From contig CAVWCQ010000008.1 of assembly GCA_963753545.1 (NCBI GenBank), forward strand, positions 1,550,001-1,614,000: 64,000 nucleotides of DNA, in the 5' to 3' direction. Origin of the DNA: CAVWCQ01 sp963753545 (GTDB lineage Bacteria; Chloroflexota; Anaerolineae; Aggregatilineales; Aggregatilineaceae). The position numbers and the translations under genes were made by a program. Positions within the stretch are counted from its first letter, which is position 1; the number at the start of each line of letters is the position of its first letter. Of this stretch, positions 9,012-17,478 are shown piece by piece. Under the pieces are notes generated by a model. That model saw only the letters and a program-made list of their open reading frames with translations. It did not search any database and was not told the origin of the DNA.

Positions 9012-9941
9012 ATGAACGTGATGAACGCCCCTACTCCCAACCGAGGAGTAGTTGTCAGGAAAACACAAAACGCCTATCTCATCCGGTCTGGAGACGCCCA
9101 AATCGAGTGCGCGCTCTCCAACCCGCTCAAAAAGAAATCGGATGCCAACCTCATCGCCGTCGGAGATGAGGTCATCTGGAACGAAAACGCACAAATCAGC
9201 GAGGTTCTGCCACGCCGCAACCAGCTTTCGCGCCGGGGAGCCGTGCCGATGCCGGGTGCGCATGCCCACGAGCAGATCATCGTCGCCAATGTCGATCAGG
9301 TGATCCCGGTTTTTGCCGCCGCGAATCCTCGGCCCGCCTGGAACCTGCTGGATCGGTATCTCGTTTCCGCCGAGTTCGCTGAAATCCCGGCGCTGATCTG
9401 CCTGACCAAGATGGATCTGGTCGAAGACGGCCCGTTAGCAGAGGAGATCGAAGCAGTCGCGGCAGAATATACCGCCATCGGCTACGAGGTTGTACTCACC
9501 AGCACCGTGACCGGACGCGGCCTGGACGATCTGAAAGATCGGTTGCAGGGCCGTCTATCAGCCCTGGTCGGGCATTCAGGAGTAGGCAAAACGTCCGTGC
9601 TGAATGCTGTAGAACCCGATCTGGGGCGGCGTGTCCAGGCCATCAGCAAGGCGACAGGCAAGGGCCGCCACACCACATCCGTATCCGAGATCGTCTCGCT
9701 GGCAGTCGGCGGAGCCATCATCGATACGCCCGGCATCCGCGAGTTTGGCCTGTGGGGTGTGTCCGAACAGGATCTGGCGTGGTTCTTCCCGGAGATGCGC
9801 CCTTATGTGGGCCGCTGCAAGTTCCGGCTGGACTGCGCGCACGACGAAGAACCCGGCTGTGCTATCCGGCAGGCAGTGGTCGCAGGGCAGATCAGCCCCT
9901 ACCGCTATCAGAGCTATCTGAAGATGAGGTCAGAGCCATGA
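9012..9941 (+). CDS. rsgA: Ribosome small subunit-dependent GTPase RsgA
   Basis: A 309-residue circularly permuted GTPase that checks late 30S subunit maturation. Parts in order: an OB-fold N-terminus (~1-85), G4 motif TKMD near residue 136, G1 P-loop GHSGVGKTS near 190, the switch segment KGRHTT, G3 DTPGIREFG near 239, and a C-terminal zinc-binding set C-x5-C-x-H-x5-C (CKFRLDCAHDEEPGC). The G4-G1-G3 order and zinc knuckle are diagnostic of RsgA/YjeQ. The 3' end overlaps the next gene by ATGA (9938-9941), implying translational coupling. Two terminators lie upstream, suggesting either a promoter within the last stretch or regulated readthrough. The ATG chosen has AGGAACACC before it, a moderate ribosome site. 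Confidence 0.95.
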   Translation: MNVMNAPTPNRGVVVRKTQNAYLIRSGDAQIECALSNPLKKKSDANLIAVGDEVIWNENAQISEVLPRRNQLSRRGAVPMPGAHAHEQIIVANVDQVIPVFAAANPRPAWNLLDRYLVSAEFAEIPALICLTKMDLVEDGPLAEEIEAVAAEYTAIGYEVVLTSTVTGRGLDDLKDRLQGRLSALVGHSGVGKTSVLNAVEPDLGRRVQAISKATGKGRHTTSVSEIVSLAVGGAIIDTPGIREFGLWGVSEQDLAWFFPEMRPYVGRCKFRLDCAHDEEPGCAIRQAVVAGQISPYRYQSYLKMRSEP

Positions 9942-10435
9942 CCGCCCAGCGCATTTACACCCGACCGGGAAGAAACAGCACCACCTTTGGCGATTTTGTC
10001 TGCCTCTCCTGCGGAACCTTCGTCTCTGCGGGGGAGGCGCTGTCTGGCGTGCGCAACCGCAACCACTGCCCGTACTGTCTCTCGTCGCGCCACCTGGATC
10101 AGTTTGAGGCGGGGGATCGGCTCTCGGCCTGCAAAGCGCCTATGCGGCCTATCGGTCTGACGCTCAAGCGCATCGCCAAGAAATATACGGGGCGCAGCCA
10201 GGGCGAACTGATGCTCGTCCACCTGTGCGAAGGCTGCGGCAAAGTGTCGATTAATCGCATCGCGGCAGACGATTCTGCCGATATGATCCTGTCCGTCCTG
10301 GAGAAATCCGCCCATTTGGATGCCGAGACGCGCGCTTTACTGGCTCAAAACGGCATCACACTCCTGTATCCCGATCAGATCGATCTGGTACGCCAGTGCC
10401 TCTTCGGAATCACACGGCAGTATAGCCGCCAATAA
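9938..10435 (+). CDS. RNHCP domain-containing protein
   Basis: A 165-residue protein built on the RNHCP domain: FVCLSCGTFV (first Cys pair), then the signature GVRNRNHCPYCLSSRHLD near residues 44-61, then LVHLCEGCGKVSINRIAADD with another Cys pair near 105. Four CxxC-type pairs or singles suggest a zinc-binding fold, probably nucleic-acid or ribosome related; the biochemical role of the family is not established. The ATG overlaps the rsgA stop (ATGA), so both are made from one message and the context suggests a ribosome-assembly role. A strong promoter for nusA starts right after its stop. Confidence 0.85.
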   Translation: MTAQRIYTRPGRNSTTFGDFVCLSCGTFVSAGEALSGVRNRNHCPYCLSSRHLDQFEAGDRLSACKAPMRPIGLTLKRIAKKYTGRSQGELMLVHLCEGCGKVSINRIAADDSADMILSVLEKSAHLDAETRALLAQNGITLLYPDQIDLVRQCLFGITRQYSRQ

Positions 10436-10449
10436 GAACGAGAATCCCC

Positions 10450-10478
10450 TTGCTAAAGACGGGGGGAGATGGTATACT
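10450..10478 (+). promoter_or_regulatory. Promoter of the nusA-infB-ribF operon
   Basis: TTGCTA (10450-10455) and TATACT (10473-10478) with a 17-base spacer. The predicted start near 10485 gives a leader of about 108 bases before the nusA ATG at 10593. Confidence 0.65.
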
Positions 10479-10508
10479 TTGTTTACCTAGACGAAGAGAA
10501 CGGTGAGT

Positions 10509-10533
10509 GGAAAGTGGGCAGCCCCCACTTTCC
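10509..10533 (+). promoter_or_regulatory. Leader hairpin upstream of nusA
   Basis: GGAAAGTGGG and CCCACTTTCC form a perfect 10-bp stem with a 5-base loop (CAGCC). No T-run follows, so it is not a terminator by itself. It sits early in the predicted nusA leader and may be an autoregulatory or RNA-stabilising element. Confidence 0.5.
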
Positions 10534-10592
10534 GTCGTATATGGCTCAGAACGCTTTTTAATCGTCCACGATCAGGACAGAACAGAAATACC

Positions 10593-11735
10593 ATGAAGAG
10601 TGACTTCACCCTGGCTTTTAATGAGATTGTAGAAACGCGAGCGCTCCCCCGCGAGGTCGTGTTAGAGGCGCTGTCACAGGCATTGGTCTCGGCTTTCCGC
10701 CGGGACTCAAACGTGTCCTCGAACCAGCGCGTCGAAGCTAACATCGATCCGACCGGGCACGCCCAGATTTTGCTCGAAAAAGAAGTGACCGATTTGGTGG
10801 TGAACGAGCAAACTGAGGTGCTGCTAGATGTAGCGCGCCAGTATTTCCCGGACGTTCAGCTTGGCGAACTGGTGATGGTTCCCGTTGAGACGACCTCCAA
10901 TTTTGGGCGTATTGCTGCGCAGACGGCCAAGCAGGTGATCCTGCAACGCATCCGTGAAGCCGAGCGCGAATCGCTCTACGATGAATTTGTCGAGCGCGAA
11001 GGCGATCTGGTGACCGGGACGGTTCAGAGCGTCACCAACGGCGCGATCACGCTCAGTCTGGGCCGTGCCGAGGCCGTGATGCCCCGCGCCCAGCAGATTC
11101 CCAGTGAGCGCTACCGTCCGCACGATAAGGTGCGCGCCTATGTCATGGAAGTCAAGAAGAACACACGCGGGCCGCAGATCGTTGTCAGCCGGGCGCACAA
11201 AAACATGCTGCGCCGCCTGCTGGAATACGAAGTGCCCGAAATCTACAACGGTCAGGTTGAGATCAAGAATATCGCTCGTGAAGCAGGACACCGTTCAAAG
11301 GTAGCGGTTGCGGCCTTGCAGGAAGGCGTAGACCCGGTTGGGGCTTGCGTCGGCATGCGCGGCATCCGCATCCAGAACATCGTCAAGGAACTGAGCGACG
11401 AGAAAATCGACGTGATCGAGTGGAGCGCGGAACCCGGCGTGTTTATCGGCAAGGCGCTCAGCCCGGCGCGCGTCAGTGATATGCTGCTTGAAGAAGATTT
11501 CGACACGGGCCGCACGGCGACCGTTGTTGTTCCAGATGATCAGCTTTCGCTGGCGATTGGCCGCGAAGGGCAAAATGCTCGTCTTGCTGCCAAGCTGACA
11601 GGCTGGCGCATCGATATCAAGAGCGTGTCGGAAGCGGCGAACGAAGCTTTCGAACTGCTTGATCAGCAGCCCTTGAACGCGTTGAAGGCCGAAAAGCCGG
11701 ATACTGATCGCGGAAATCATGCATATCATGGATAA
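10593..11735 (+). CDS. nusA: Transcription termination/antitermination factor NusA
   Basis: A 380-residue open piece of NusA, which binds RNA polymerase and controls pausing, termination and antitermination. Seen in order: the N-terminal polymerase-binding domain (MKSDFTLAFNEIVETRALPRE, ~1-125), an S1 domain (EGDLVTGTVQSVTNGAITLSLGRAEAVMP, ~135-205), and two KH domains with GACVGMRGIRIQNIVKEL and LAIGREGQNARLAAKLTGWRIDI. ATG 10593 is chosen because the family N-terminus begins here; upstream in-frame sequence (30 codons) is leader. The frame stops with an odd tail after AEKPDTDRG while the next frame continues sensibly, so the protein probably extends into the following entry. Confidence 0.93.
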   Translation: MKSDFTLAFNEIVETRALPREVVLEALSQALVSAFRRDSNVSSNQRVEANIDPTGHAQILLEKEVTDLVVNEQTEVLLDVARQYFPDVQLGELVMVPVETTSNFGRIAAQTAKQVILQRIREAERESLYDEFVEREGDLVTGTVQSVTNGAITLSLGRAEAVMPRAQQIPSERYRPHDKVRAYVMEVKKNTRGPQIVVSRAHKNMLRRLLEYEVPEIYNGQVEIKNIAREAGHRSKVAVAALQEGVDPVGACVGMRGIRIQNIVKELSDEKIDVIEWSAEPGVFIGKALSPARVSDMLLEEDFDTGRTATVVVPDDQLSLAIGREGQNARLAAKLTGWRIDIKSVSEAANEAFELLDQQPLNALKAEKPDTDRGNHAYHG

Positions 11736-12575
11736 GAAGCGGAACAACCGCGCTATCCAGCCCGAAGAATTCCACACCCTGACCGATTTTGTGAAGATGG
11801 CCGAGCGGCGTCTGCTGGCCTTCCGCGAAGCTGGCCGTACGGAGCGCCGTTCCGCGATGGAAATGGTTCGCTCACTGGTTCCGGGCCGCGCTTTCCAGAT
11901 GGAAATTGCCGAGCTGGAACTGGACGACGATATCAACAAGGCGCTGTCGCGCATCGATAATGTGGGCGAACTGATGGTTCGCATGCTGGCCGACGAAGAA
12001 GCGCTTGGCCGTCTGCTGAAGGCGGGCGGGGCAGGCGATGACGCGATGGAAGCGATCCGTTACGCGCTGGATGACCTGGTGATCCTGGGGCCGGAACCCG
12101 AAGCGGCGGCTGCTGCCGAGGTCGAAGAGGCTGCTCCCGAAGCGGAACTAGTCGAAGCCGCGTCTGAAGTCGCTGCTCCTGCTGCCGCCGAAGTGGTGGA
12201 AGTTGTTCCTCAGCCGAGCGAAGACGAAGCGGCGATGGAATACAGCTTTGACGAAAACGAACCGGCTCCCGCACCCATCAAACCGCCGCGTATTCCGCAG
12301 CCGGCTGTGATTGAAGAACCCGAAGTGCCTGCTCTTGTGGCACCCGTTGAAGAAGATGACGCCGCGTCGCAAGCCCAAGGTGGACCATCACGACGAACCG
12401 GAATTTGAAGCCGAACCCGACCTCGAACAAATGGCAGGACCCAAGAAGAGCGCGAAGAAAGCGGGCAAAAAAGAAGCGCCAGTTGGTCTTTGATGAAGAT
12501 CGTGGCGAAGTCGTTGCCAAGAAACACCGTAAAGGTGGCCGCCAGCGTGGTGAATGGGATGAGTATCTGGACTAA
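11719..12575 (+). CDS. nusA: Probable NusA C-terminal extension, frame-disrupted
   Basis: The frame opening before the nusA stop encodes a helical segment (EFHTLTDFVKMAERRLLAFREAGRTERRS...) followed by a helix-hairpin-helix-like part (INKALSRIDNVGELMVRMLADEEAL), then a long Ala/Glu/Pro linker. Two further frame changes, near 12362 and near 12470 (inside AAAAAA), lead to a basic tail KKRQLVFDEDRG...KKHRKGGRQRGEWDEYLD ending at TAA 12573-12575. I read this as the acidic linker and C-terminal tail of an extended NusA broken by three single-base errors. The alternative is a separate protein translated from the ATG at 11719, overlapping nusA by 17 bp. Confidence 0.6.
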
Positions 12576-12607
12576 GAGTTGCTTGCTGCACTGCTTGGAA
12601 CACTGTG

Positions 12608-12892
12608 ATGAGCAAGGCAAGCGCTAAACCGAGGCGGCACACGCCCCAACGGACGTGTGTCGTCTGCCGTACCACTGCCGAAAAACGGTCCCTGATGCGC
12701 CTCGTCCGTACGGATGGCGGCGTGCAGGTGGATCCGACGGGAAAGATGAATGGCCGGGGCGCGTACCTGTGCGATCAAACCTCGTGTTGGGATCGCGCCC
12801 TGGAGACAGACGTACTGGCGAAGGCGCTGCGTACGACACTCACCGATGATGATCGGGGACGGGTCCGCGCGGCCCGCCCCGCCAATTCTTAG
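12608..12892 (+). CDS. ylxR: YlxR-family RNA-binding protein (RnpM)
   Basis: A 94-residue protein of the YlxR/DUF448 family, recently named RnpM for modulation of RNase P in Bacillus. The family signature is clear: PQRTCVVCRTTAEKRSLMRLVR (residues 13-34), then the NGRGAYLC segment near residue 53, and DVLAKALR towards the end. It lies between nusA and infB, its canonical place. An ATG at 12608 is chosen; a GTG directly before it is possible. There is no strong ribosome site, which fits translational coupling to the upstream nusA tail. Confidence 0.88.
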   Translation: MSKASAKPRRHTPQRTCVVCRTTAEKRSLMRLVRTDGGVQVDPTGKMNGRGAYLCDQTSCWDRALETDVLAKALRTTLTDDDRGRVRAARPANS

Positions 12893-12997
12893 CCCTGCGC
12901 TTCACCCCCACTGCCCGCCGGTTGGCGCGTTGTAGGATGGCGCGGCGCTGGCAGACAACTTAAGCTCGCTTTCAATCCGATGGTAGGAAACCAACAG

Positions 12998-13046
12998 AAA
13001 GGAGGTTAGCGGAGCGTCAGCTTGATTGACTTTTTCCGCTAATCCT
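12998..13046 (+). promoter_or_regulatory. infB translation initiation region with hairpin between Shine-Dalgarno and start codon
   Basis: AAAGGAGG (12998-13005) is followed at once by TTAGCGGA (13006-13013), which pairs exactly with TCCGCTAA (13035-13042). The infB ATG is at 13047. Folding of the 8-bp stem would bring a Shine-Dalgarno that is otherwise 41 bases away to within about five bases of the start. Confidence 0.5.
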
Positions 13047-14836
13047 ATGGCTCAACAAAAACAGGTACTGGAAATTCCAGAGTTCATTTCGGTGCGCGAC
13101 CTCGCCACCTGATGGGCGCCAGCCCCATTGAAGTGATGAAAGAACTCATCAGCAATGGCATCATGGCATCCATCAACCAACAGATCGACTATGACACCGC
13201 CGCGATTGTCAGCGACAGCCTGGGTTTTGAAGCGCGCCAGAGGCTCGCAGCCGAACCGGAGCCGGTGGAGGAAGCCGAAGGCACGCCCCAATGGCGGCGG
13301 CTGTATGCGGGCGATGATCCGAAGCTGCTGGTCACACGCCCGCCCGTTGTTGCGGTGCTGGGCCATGTTGACCACGGCAAAACCTCGCTGCTCGACGTCA
13401 TCCGCCAGACGCATGTCCAGGAAGGCGAAGCGGGCGGCATTACGCAGCATATCGGCGCGTATCAGGTCAAACTGGGAGATCGCGTGATCACCTTCCTCGA
13501 TACGCCCGGCCACGAAGCGTTTACCGCCATGCGGTCACGCGGGGCGCAGGGAGCCGATATTGCGGTGCTGGTCGTCGCGGCAGATGACGGCGTGATGCCG
13601 ACCACGCGTGAAGCGCTGGCGCACATCCGCGCGGCGCATGTGCCGGTCGTCGTGGCTCTGAACAAGATCGATAAGCCGAACGCCAACCCGGATCGCGTCA
13701 AGCAGCAGTTGGCCGACGTCGGCCTGAGGGCGGATGAATGGGGCGGCGATACACTGGTCGTTCCCGTCAGCGCCCGGCAGAAATCCGGCATCGATGATCT
13801 GCTCGAAGCGATCCTGCTGACTGCCGATGAGACGGATATTCGCGCTAATCCAAATCGCCCCGCTGCGGGCACGGTGCTGGAAGGGCGTATGGATGGCAAC
13901 GCGGGCCAGTAGCAACGTTGCTGGTGCAAAACGGCACGCTGCGTACCGGAGATATTATGCTGGCAGGCGTAGCGACAGGCCGCATCAAGGGCATGTTCGA
14001 CGAAGCCGGGCATATTGTCAAAGAAGCGCCGCCGTCGCGTCCTGTGCTCGGTGATGGGCCTGGACGAGCCGCCGCATGCCGGGGATATGTTCGAAGTGGT
14101 GAAAACCGTCAAAGAAGCGCGCGCCATTGTCGAAGACCGCCGGACGCGAGTTGGAGACCCATGTCATTGACAATACGCCGCGCGACGTGACCCTGGAAGA
14201 TATCTTCAACCGTTTCCAGGCGGGCGAAACCAAAGAACTGCGCTGATCATCAAGGTGGACGTCGATGGCTCGCTGGAACCGGTCGTGCGGTCGGTCGAAA
14301 GCCAGGCGACGGAGGACATCAAGATGCGCGTTCTGCATGCCGATGTCGGCGAGATCACCGAGAATGATGTCAATCTCGCCAGCGCATCCGATGCGATCAT
14401 CATGGGCTTCAACACGGAAGCCGACGACGCCGCCAAGCGAACAGCCGAGGCGAAGGGTGTCGATATCCGCACCTATAACGTGATCTACAAACTGATTGAA
14501 AGCGTCGAACTGGCGCTGCACGGTATGTTGGAACCCGAATACGCCGACAAGGTGATCGGCGTGGCGGAAGTACGCCGCATCATTCGCGTGCCCAAGATTG
14601 GCAACATTGCCGGGTGTTATGTCCTGGAAGGGATCATTCGCCGCAATGCCAAGGCGCGGGTCGTGCGTGGCGGCAAGGTGCTGGCCGAGAATGTTGGTGT
14701 CAGCAGCCTCAGGCGCTTTGAAGACGATGTGCGCGAAGTGCGCGCGGACTTCGAATGCGGCATCGGCCTGGACGGTTTCCACGACTATATAGAAGGCGAC
14801 AAGATCGAGTTTACAGTGCGCGAGCGGACCAACTAG
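13047..14836 (+). CDS. infB: Translation initiation factor IF-2, frame-disrupted
   Basis: A short-type IF-2 (~595 residues if repaired) that delivers fMet-tRNA to the ribosome. Seen: the N-terminal helical domain (LEIPEFISVRDLA..LMGASPIEVMKELISNGIMA), G1 GHVDHGKTSLLDVIR, G2 GGITQHIGAY, G3 DTPGHEAF, G4 NKIDKPNA, domain II (LLVQNGTLRTGDIMLAG), and the C-terminal domains ending in YIEGDKIEFTVRERTN. Frame changes occur near 13110 (CCC to CC), 13913 (GG to G), 14047 (extra C), 14148 and 14243 (CC to C); after each one conserved IF-2 sequence resumes in another frame. infB is essential, so these are most likely sequence errors. Start at ATG 13047 fits the conserved N-terminus. Confidence 0.88.
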
Positions 14837-14902
14837 CGCCCGGCAGCGGACAGATGAACGTGAAATCGGGCCAGGATCATCCTGGCCCGTTTGCTGTTTG
14901 CT

Positions 14903-15002
14903 CCCCTCGCCAGCTAGGCATAAATCGCAACGAAGTTGCGCCAGCATGCACCTGGAGAGGGGAAGCTGAGCGCGGTTTTTTTGCGCTCAGCCGGGGTGAG
15001 GT
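14903..15002 (+). repeat. Composite palindromic intergenic repeat, copy c
   Basis: Outer CCCCTC/GAGGGG stem with the inner hairpin CGCAACGAAGTTGCG (14926-14940), identical to that of copy b. The second hairpin GCTGAGCGC/GCGCTCAGC (14965-14991) and the terminal GGGGTGAGGT follow. Confidence 0.75.
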
Positions 15003-15060
15003 TTGGCCCGCTGCCCATAACGCATATTTTTTATCGTAGACGCAGTAGATAATTTTCTTG

Positions 15061-15123
15061 TTTTTCTTTGCGCTCTCCGCGCTCTCTGCGGTGAAAATGC
15101 TCTTTTGTTTTTTTGCCGCGGAT
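15061..15123 (-). repeat. CACCGC-GAGAGCGCGGAG type interspersed repeat, copy 1
   Basis: On the minus strand this reads TTCACCGCAGAGAGCGCGGA followed by GAGCGCAAAGAAAAAC. A close match lies at 50171-50236 on the plus strand. It is non-coding and sits between a palindromic repeat and the epimerase gene. Confidence 0.5.
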
Positions 15124-15177
15124 CGCACAGAAGCCAAATCCTGTGCCGCCGATTAGAATTTAGGTGAAGGAGGCAGC

Positions 15178-16103
15178 ATGCGCGTCTTGGTGACAGGAGT
15201 TGCCGGAAGTCTGGGACGGCTGGTGGCGGAACGCCTGCTGGACGATCCGGCTGTGGAATCCGTGATCGGGCTGGATGCGCGCACCTGCCATCCGCCGCTG
15301 CCGGGCCTGCACTTTGTGCGTGCCGCGCTGCGCCAGCCGGAATGGACGCCGCTGCTGAATGACGTGGACGCCGTGATTCATCTCGCCGGAGCCGAATGGC
15401 CCACGCGGCGGCAGCGCAAGGATGTGGACTGGGTGACGGTCGAGGGCACCAACATTTTTTTCATGCTGTCCGCCGGGCCGGAATCGGCAAGCTGATTGTG
15501 GGCAACAGCGGGGCGATCTATGGTCCTCAGCCTGCCGGGTTAGTTCCTGAAACGGCGCTCCTGCACGGCCATCAGGCCGGGGGATATGCGCGGGTTCGGG
15601 CGCTGATCGCGGATTATCTGAGTGTGATGGCCGAGGCTGTTCCCGCTATGATCCTGACCCGCCTGCACACGGCCTGGGTGTGCGGGCCGCGCCATCTGGC
15701 GGTGATCCGCGCCTTTTCGCCGGGCCGGATGTTGGCGCGGGGATTGGAAGACCGGCCCTTCCAGGTGGTGCACGAAGAAGATCTGGTCACGGCCTTTGCC
15801 CTGGCCCTGCACCAGGATTTACCAGGGGTGTACAATTGTGGGGCAGACGGAGGTATCCCCTTCCGCGAGATCGCGGTCCTGATGGGCGATCAGCGGGGGG
15901 CCGTACCGCTGGCCTGGATTCTGGCCCGATCCTGGTGGCGCTGGCGCATCCGCCGGATGCGTGGATCGCCGTCCTGGATCAGTGCGCTTTATCACACCCG
16001 CCCCCTGGATACGCGCAAACTGTGCGCGGCAGGCTGGTCTCCCCAGTTTTCCACGCGGGAGACATTGGTCGAAGCCCTGGCTGCATTCCAGGCGGGCACA
16101 TAA
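15178..16103 (+). CDS. NAD-dependent epimerase/dehydratase (extended SDR), frame-disrupted
   Basis: An extended short-chain dehydrogenase-type protein of ~308 residues if repaired. The Rossmann dinucleotide motif is at the very start (MRVLVTGVAGSLGRLVAERLL), followed by acidic D of GLDAR, a VIHLAGAEWP segment near residue 65, and GTNIFFHAVRRAGIGKLIVGNSGAIYG after the break. The frame shifts inside a run of seven T at about 15452-15458 (one T missing), and the rest continues to 16103. GGAGGCAGC precedes the ATG. It interrupts the usual infB-rbfA order and is likely a bystander in the operon. Substrate, probably a nucleotide sugar or similar, is unknown. Confidence 0.75.
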
Positions 16104-16120
16104 AATCGGAGGGATGACCC

Positions 16121-16513
16121 ATGACCATTAAACAAGAACGAGCCGCACATCTCATTCGCAATATTCTCAGTGAACTGTTGATGACCGAAGTTACCGATCC
16201 GGCACTGGATGGCATCACGATCACCGATGTGAAGGTGGATCGCGAGATCGAGTACGCGGAAGTCTATGTGCACGGCCTGGGCGATGGCCGCCAGCCGGAA
16301 ATTATGCACGGGCTGGATCGGGCCAGCGGCTTTTTGCGGCGAGAACTCGCGGCGCGCACCCGCTTTCGCAAAACGCCCACCCTGCACTTCCATTGGGATG
16401 CGGCTGTCGAACATGGCGAGCGGATCGATGAACTGCTCAACACTCTGCACAGCGACGATCAAACTCCGCCTAGACCGCCCGCGCGCGATGGAGATGGGAA
16501 TGGATTGGAATAA
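16121..16513 (+). CDS. rbfA: 30S ribosome-binding factor RbfA
   Basis: A 130-residue KH-fold protein needed for 16S rRNA 5' maturation of the small subunit. The N-terminus KQERAAHLIRNILSELLMTEVTDPAL is the family signature, followed by ITITDVKVDREIEYAEVYVHGLG, RASGFLRRELAARTRFRKTPTLHFHWD and a short Pro/Asp-rich tail. GGAGG lies eight bases before the ATG. The 3' end overlaps the DHH phosphoesterase gene by 14 bp, so they are probably translationally coupled. Position between infB and truB is canonical. Confidence 0.93.
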   Translation: MTIKQERAAHLIRNILSELLMTEVTDPALDGITITDVKVDREIEYAEVYVHGLGDGRQPEIMHGLDRASGFLRRELAARTRFRKTPTLHFHWDAAVEHGERIDELLNTLHSDDQTPPRPPARDGDGNGLE

Positions 16514-17474
16514 AGCAGGGCAGCTCGTTGCCAGCGCCCAGACAGTTATTGTTCTGACTCATGTCAATCCGGACGGCGACGCCATCGGCTCAATGCTGGG
16601 TGTAGCCCATGCCCTGCTCAGCTCAGGCAAAGTGGTTATTCCCGCCGTCGATGGCGGCGTCCCGTTCGATTTGACCTTTATACCGGGTTCCGATCTCGTG
16701 CGGGCTGGCCTGGACGGCACGGCGGCAGACCTTGTCATCGCGGTGGACTGCGGCGACGCGGCCCGCATGGGGCAGGTGGGGCAGGCGGCGCTCAAACTCG
16801 GTGTGCCGCTTATCAACCTGGATCACCACCGGACGAATACGCTGTTCGGAGATGCCAATCTGGTCGATCTGCGCACCGTTGCTGCCTCCGAAGGGGTGCT
16901 CGACTGGCTGGAACAGATGGACATTCCCATCAGCGCGGCGGCGGCGCACTGCCTGCTGACCGGGCTGGTGACGGATACGCTCTGTTTTCGAACAGACAAC
17001 GTGACCAGCGAGACGCTCGGCAAGGCGCAGCGCCTGATGGCTTACGGCGGGCAGTTAGCCGAGATCGTGCAGCATACGGTCAGCCGCATGTCGATGGCGG
17101 ATTTTCGGCTGTGGCAGAGCGTGCTGCCCCTGGTGCAGCTTGAGGATCATGTCATCTGGGTAGCCATTCGCCAGGAAGCGTTTGCCGAAGCCGGGCAGAT
17201 CGGGAACGACGACGGCGGGCTGGTCAGCAAGCTGATCGAAGTGGATGAGGCTTATGTGTCTGTCGTATTCAAAGAAAAACAGGATGGCGCGGTGGAAATC
17301 GGTATCCGTGCCGTGCCGGGCTTTGATACGGCGGATGCCGCGGTTGAATTAGGCGGCGGCGGGCACAAACTGGCGTCCGGTGCAACCGTGCGCGAACCGC
17401 TGGAGACGCTTGTCCCCCGCGTGATTGAACTGATGAAACATGTGGTTCGGGCTGGTGCGCCGCTGGTAGGATAG
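16500..17474 (+). CDS. nrnA: DHH/DHHA1 phosphoesterase (NrnA-like nanoRNase / pAp phosphatase)
   Basis: A 324-residue DHH-family phosphoesterase of the bifunctional oligoribonuclease/pAp phosphatase type, which degrades 2-5 nt RNAs. Motif I THVNPDGDAIGS (near residue 22), motif II VDCGD (near 81), motif III DHH in NLDHHRTN (near 106), and the C-terminal DHHA1 motif GGGGHKLASGA near 290 are all present, so metal ligands appear intact. ATG 16500 is chosen because GGAG lies five bases upstream. The start is inside rbfA (14-bp overlap). rbfA-nrnA-truB is a common order in this operon. The nrnA name is by motif and context. Confidence 0.9.
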   Translation: MDWNKAGQLVASAQTVIVLTHVNPDGDAIGSMLGVAHALLSSGKVVIPAVDGGVPFDLTFIPGSDLVRAGLDGTAADLVIAVDCGDAARMGQVGQAALKLGVPLINLDHHRTNTLFGDANLVDLRTVAASEGVLDWLEQMDIPISAAAAHCLLTGLVTDTLCFRTDNVTSETLGKAQRLMAYGGQLAEIVQHTVSRMSMADFRLWQSVLPLVQLEDHVIWVAIRQEAFAEAGQIGNDDGGLVSKLIEVDEAYVSVVFKEKQDGAVEIGIRAVPGFDTADAAVELGGGGHKLASGATVREPLETLVPRVIELMKHVVRAGAPLVG

Positions 17475-17478
17475 ACAC

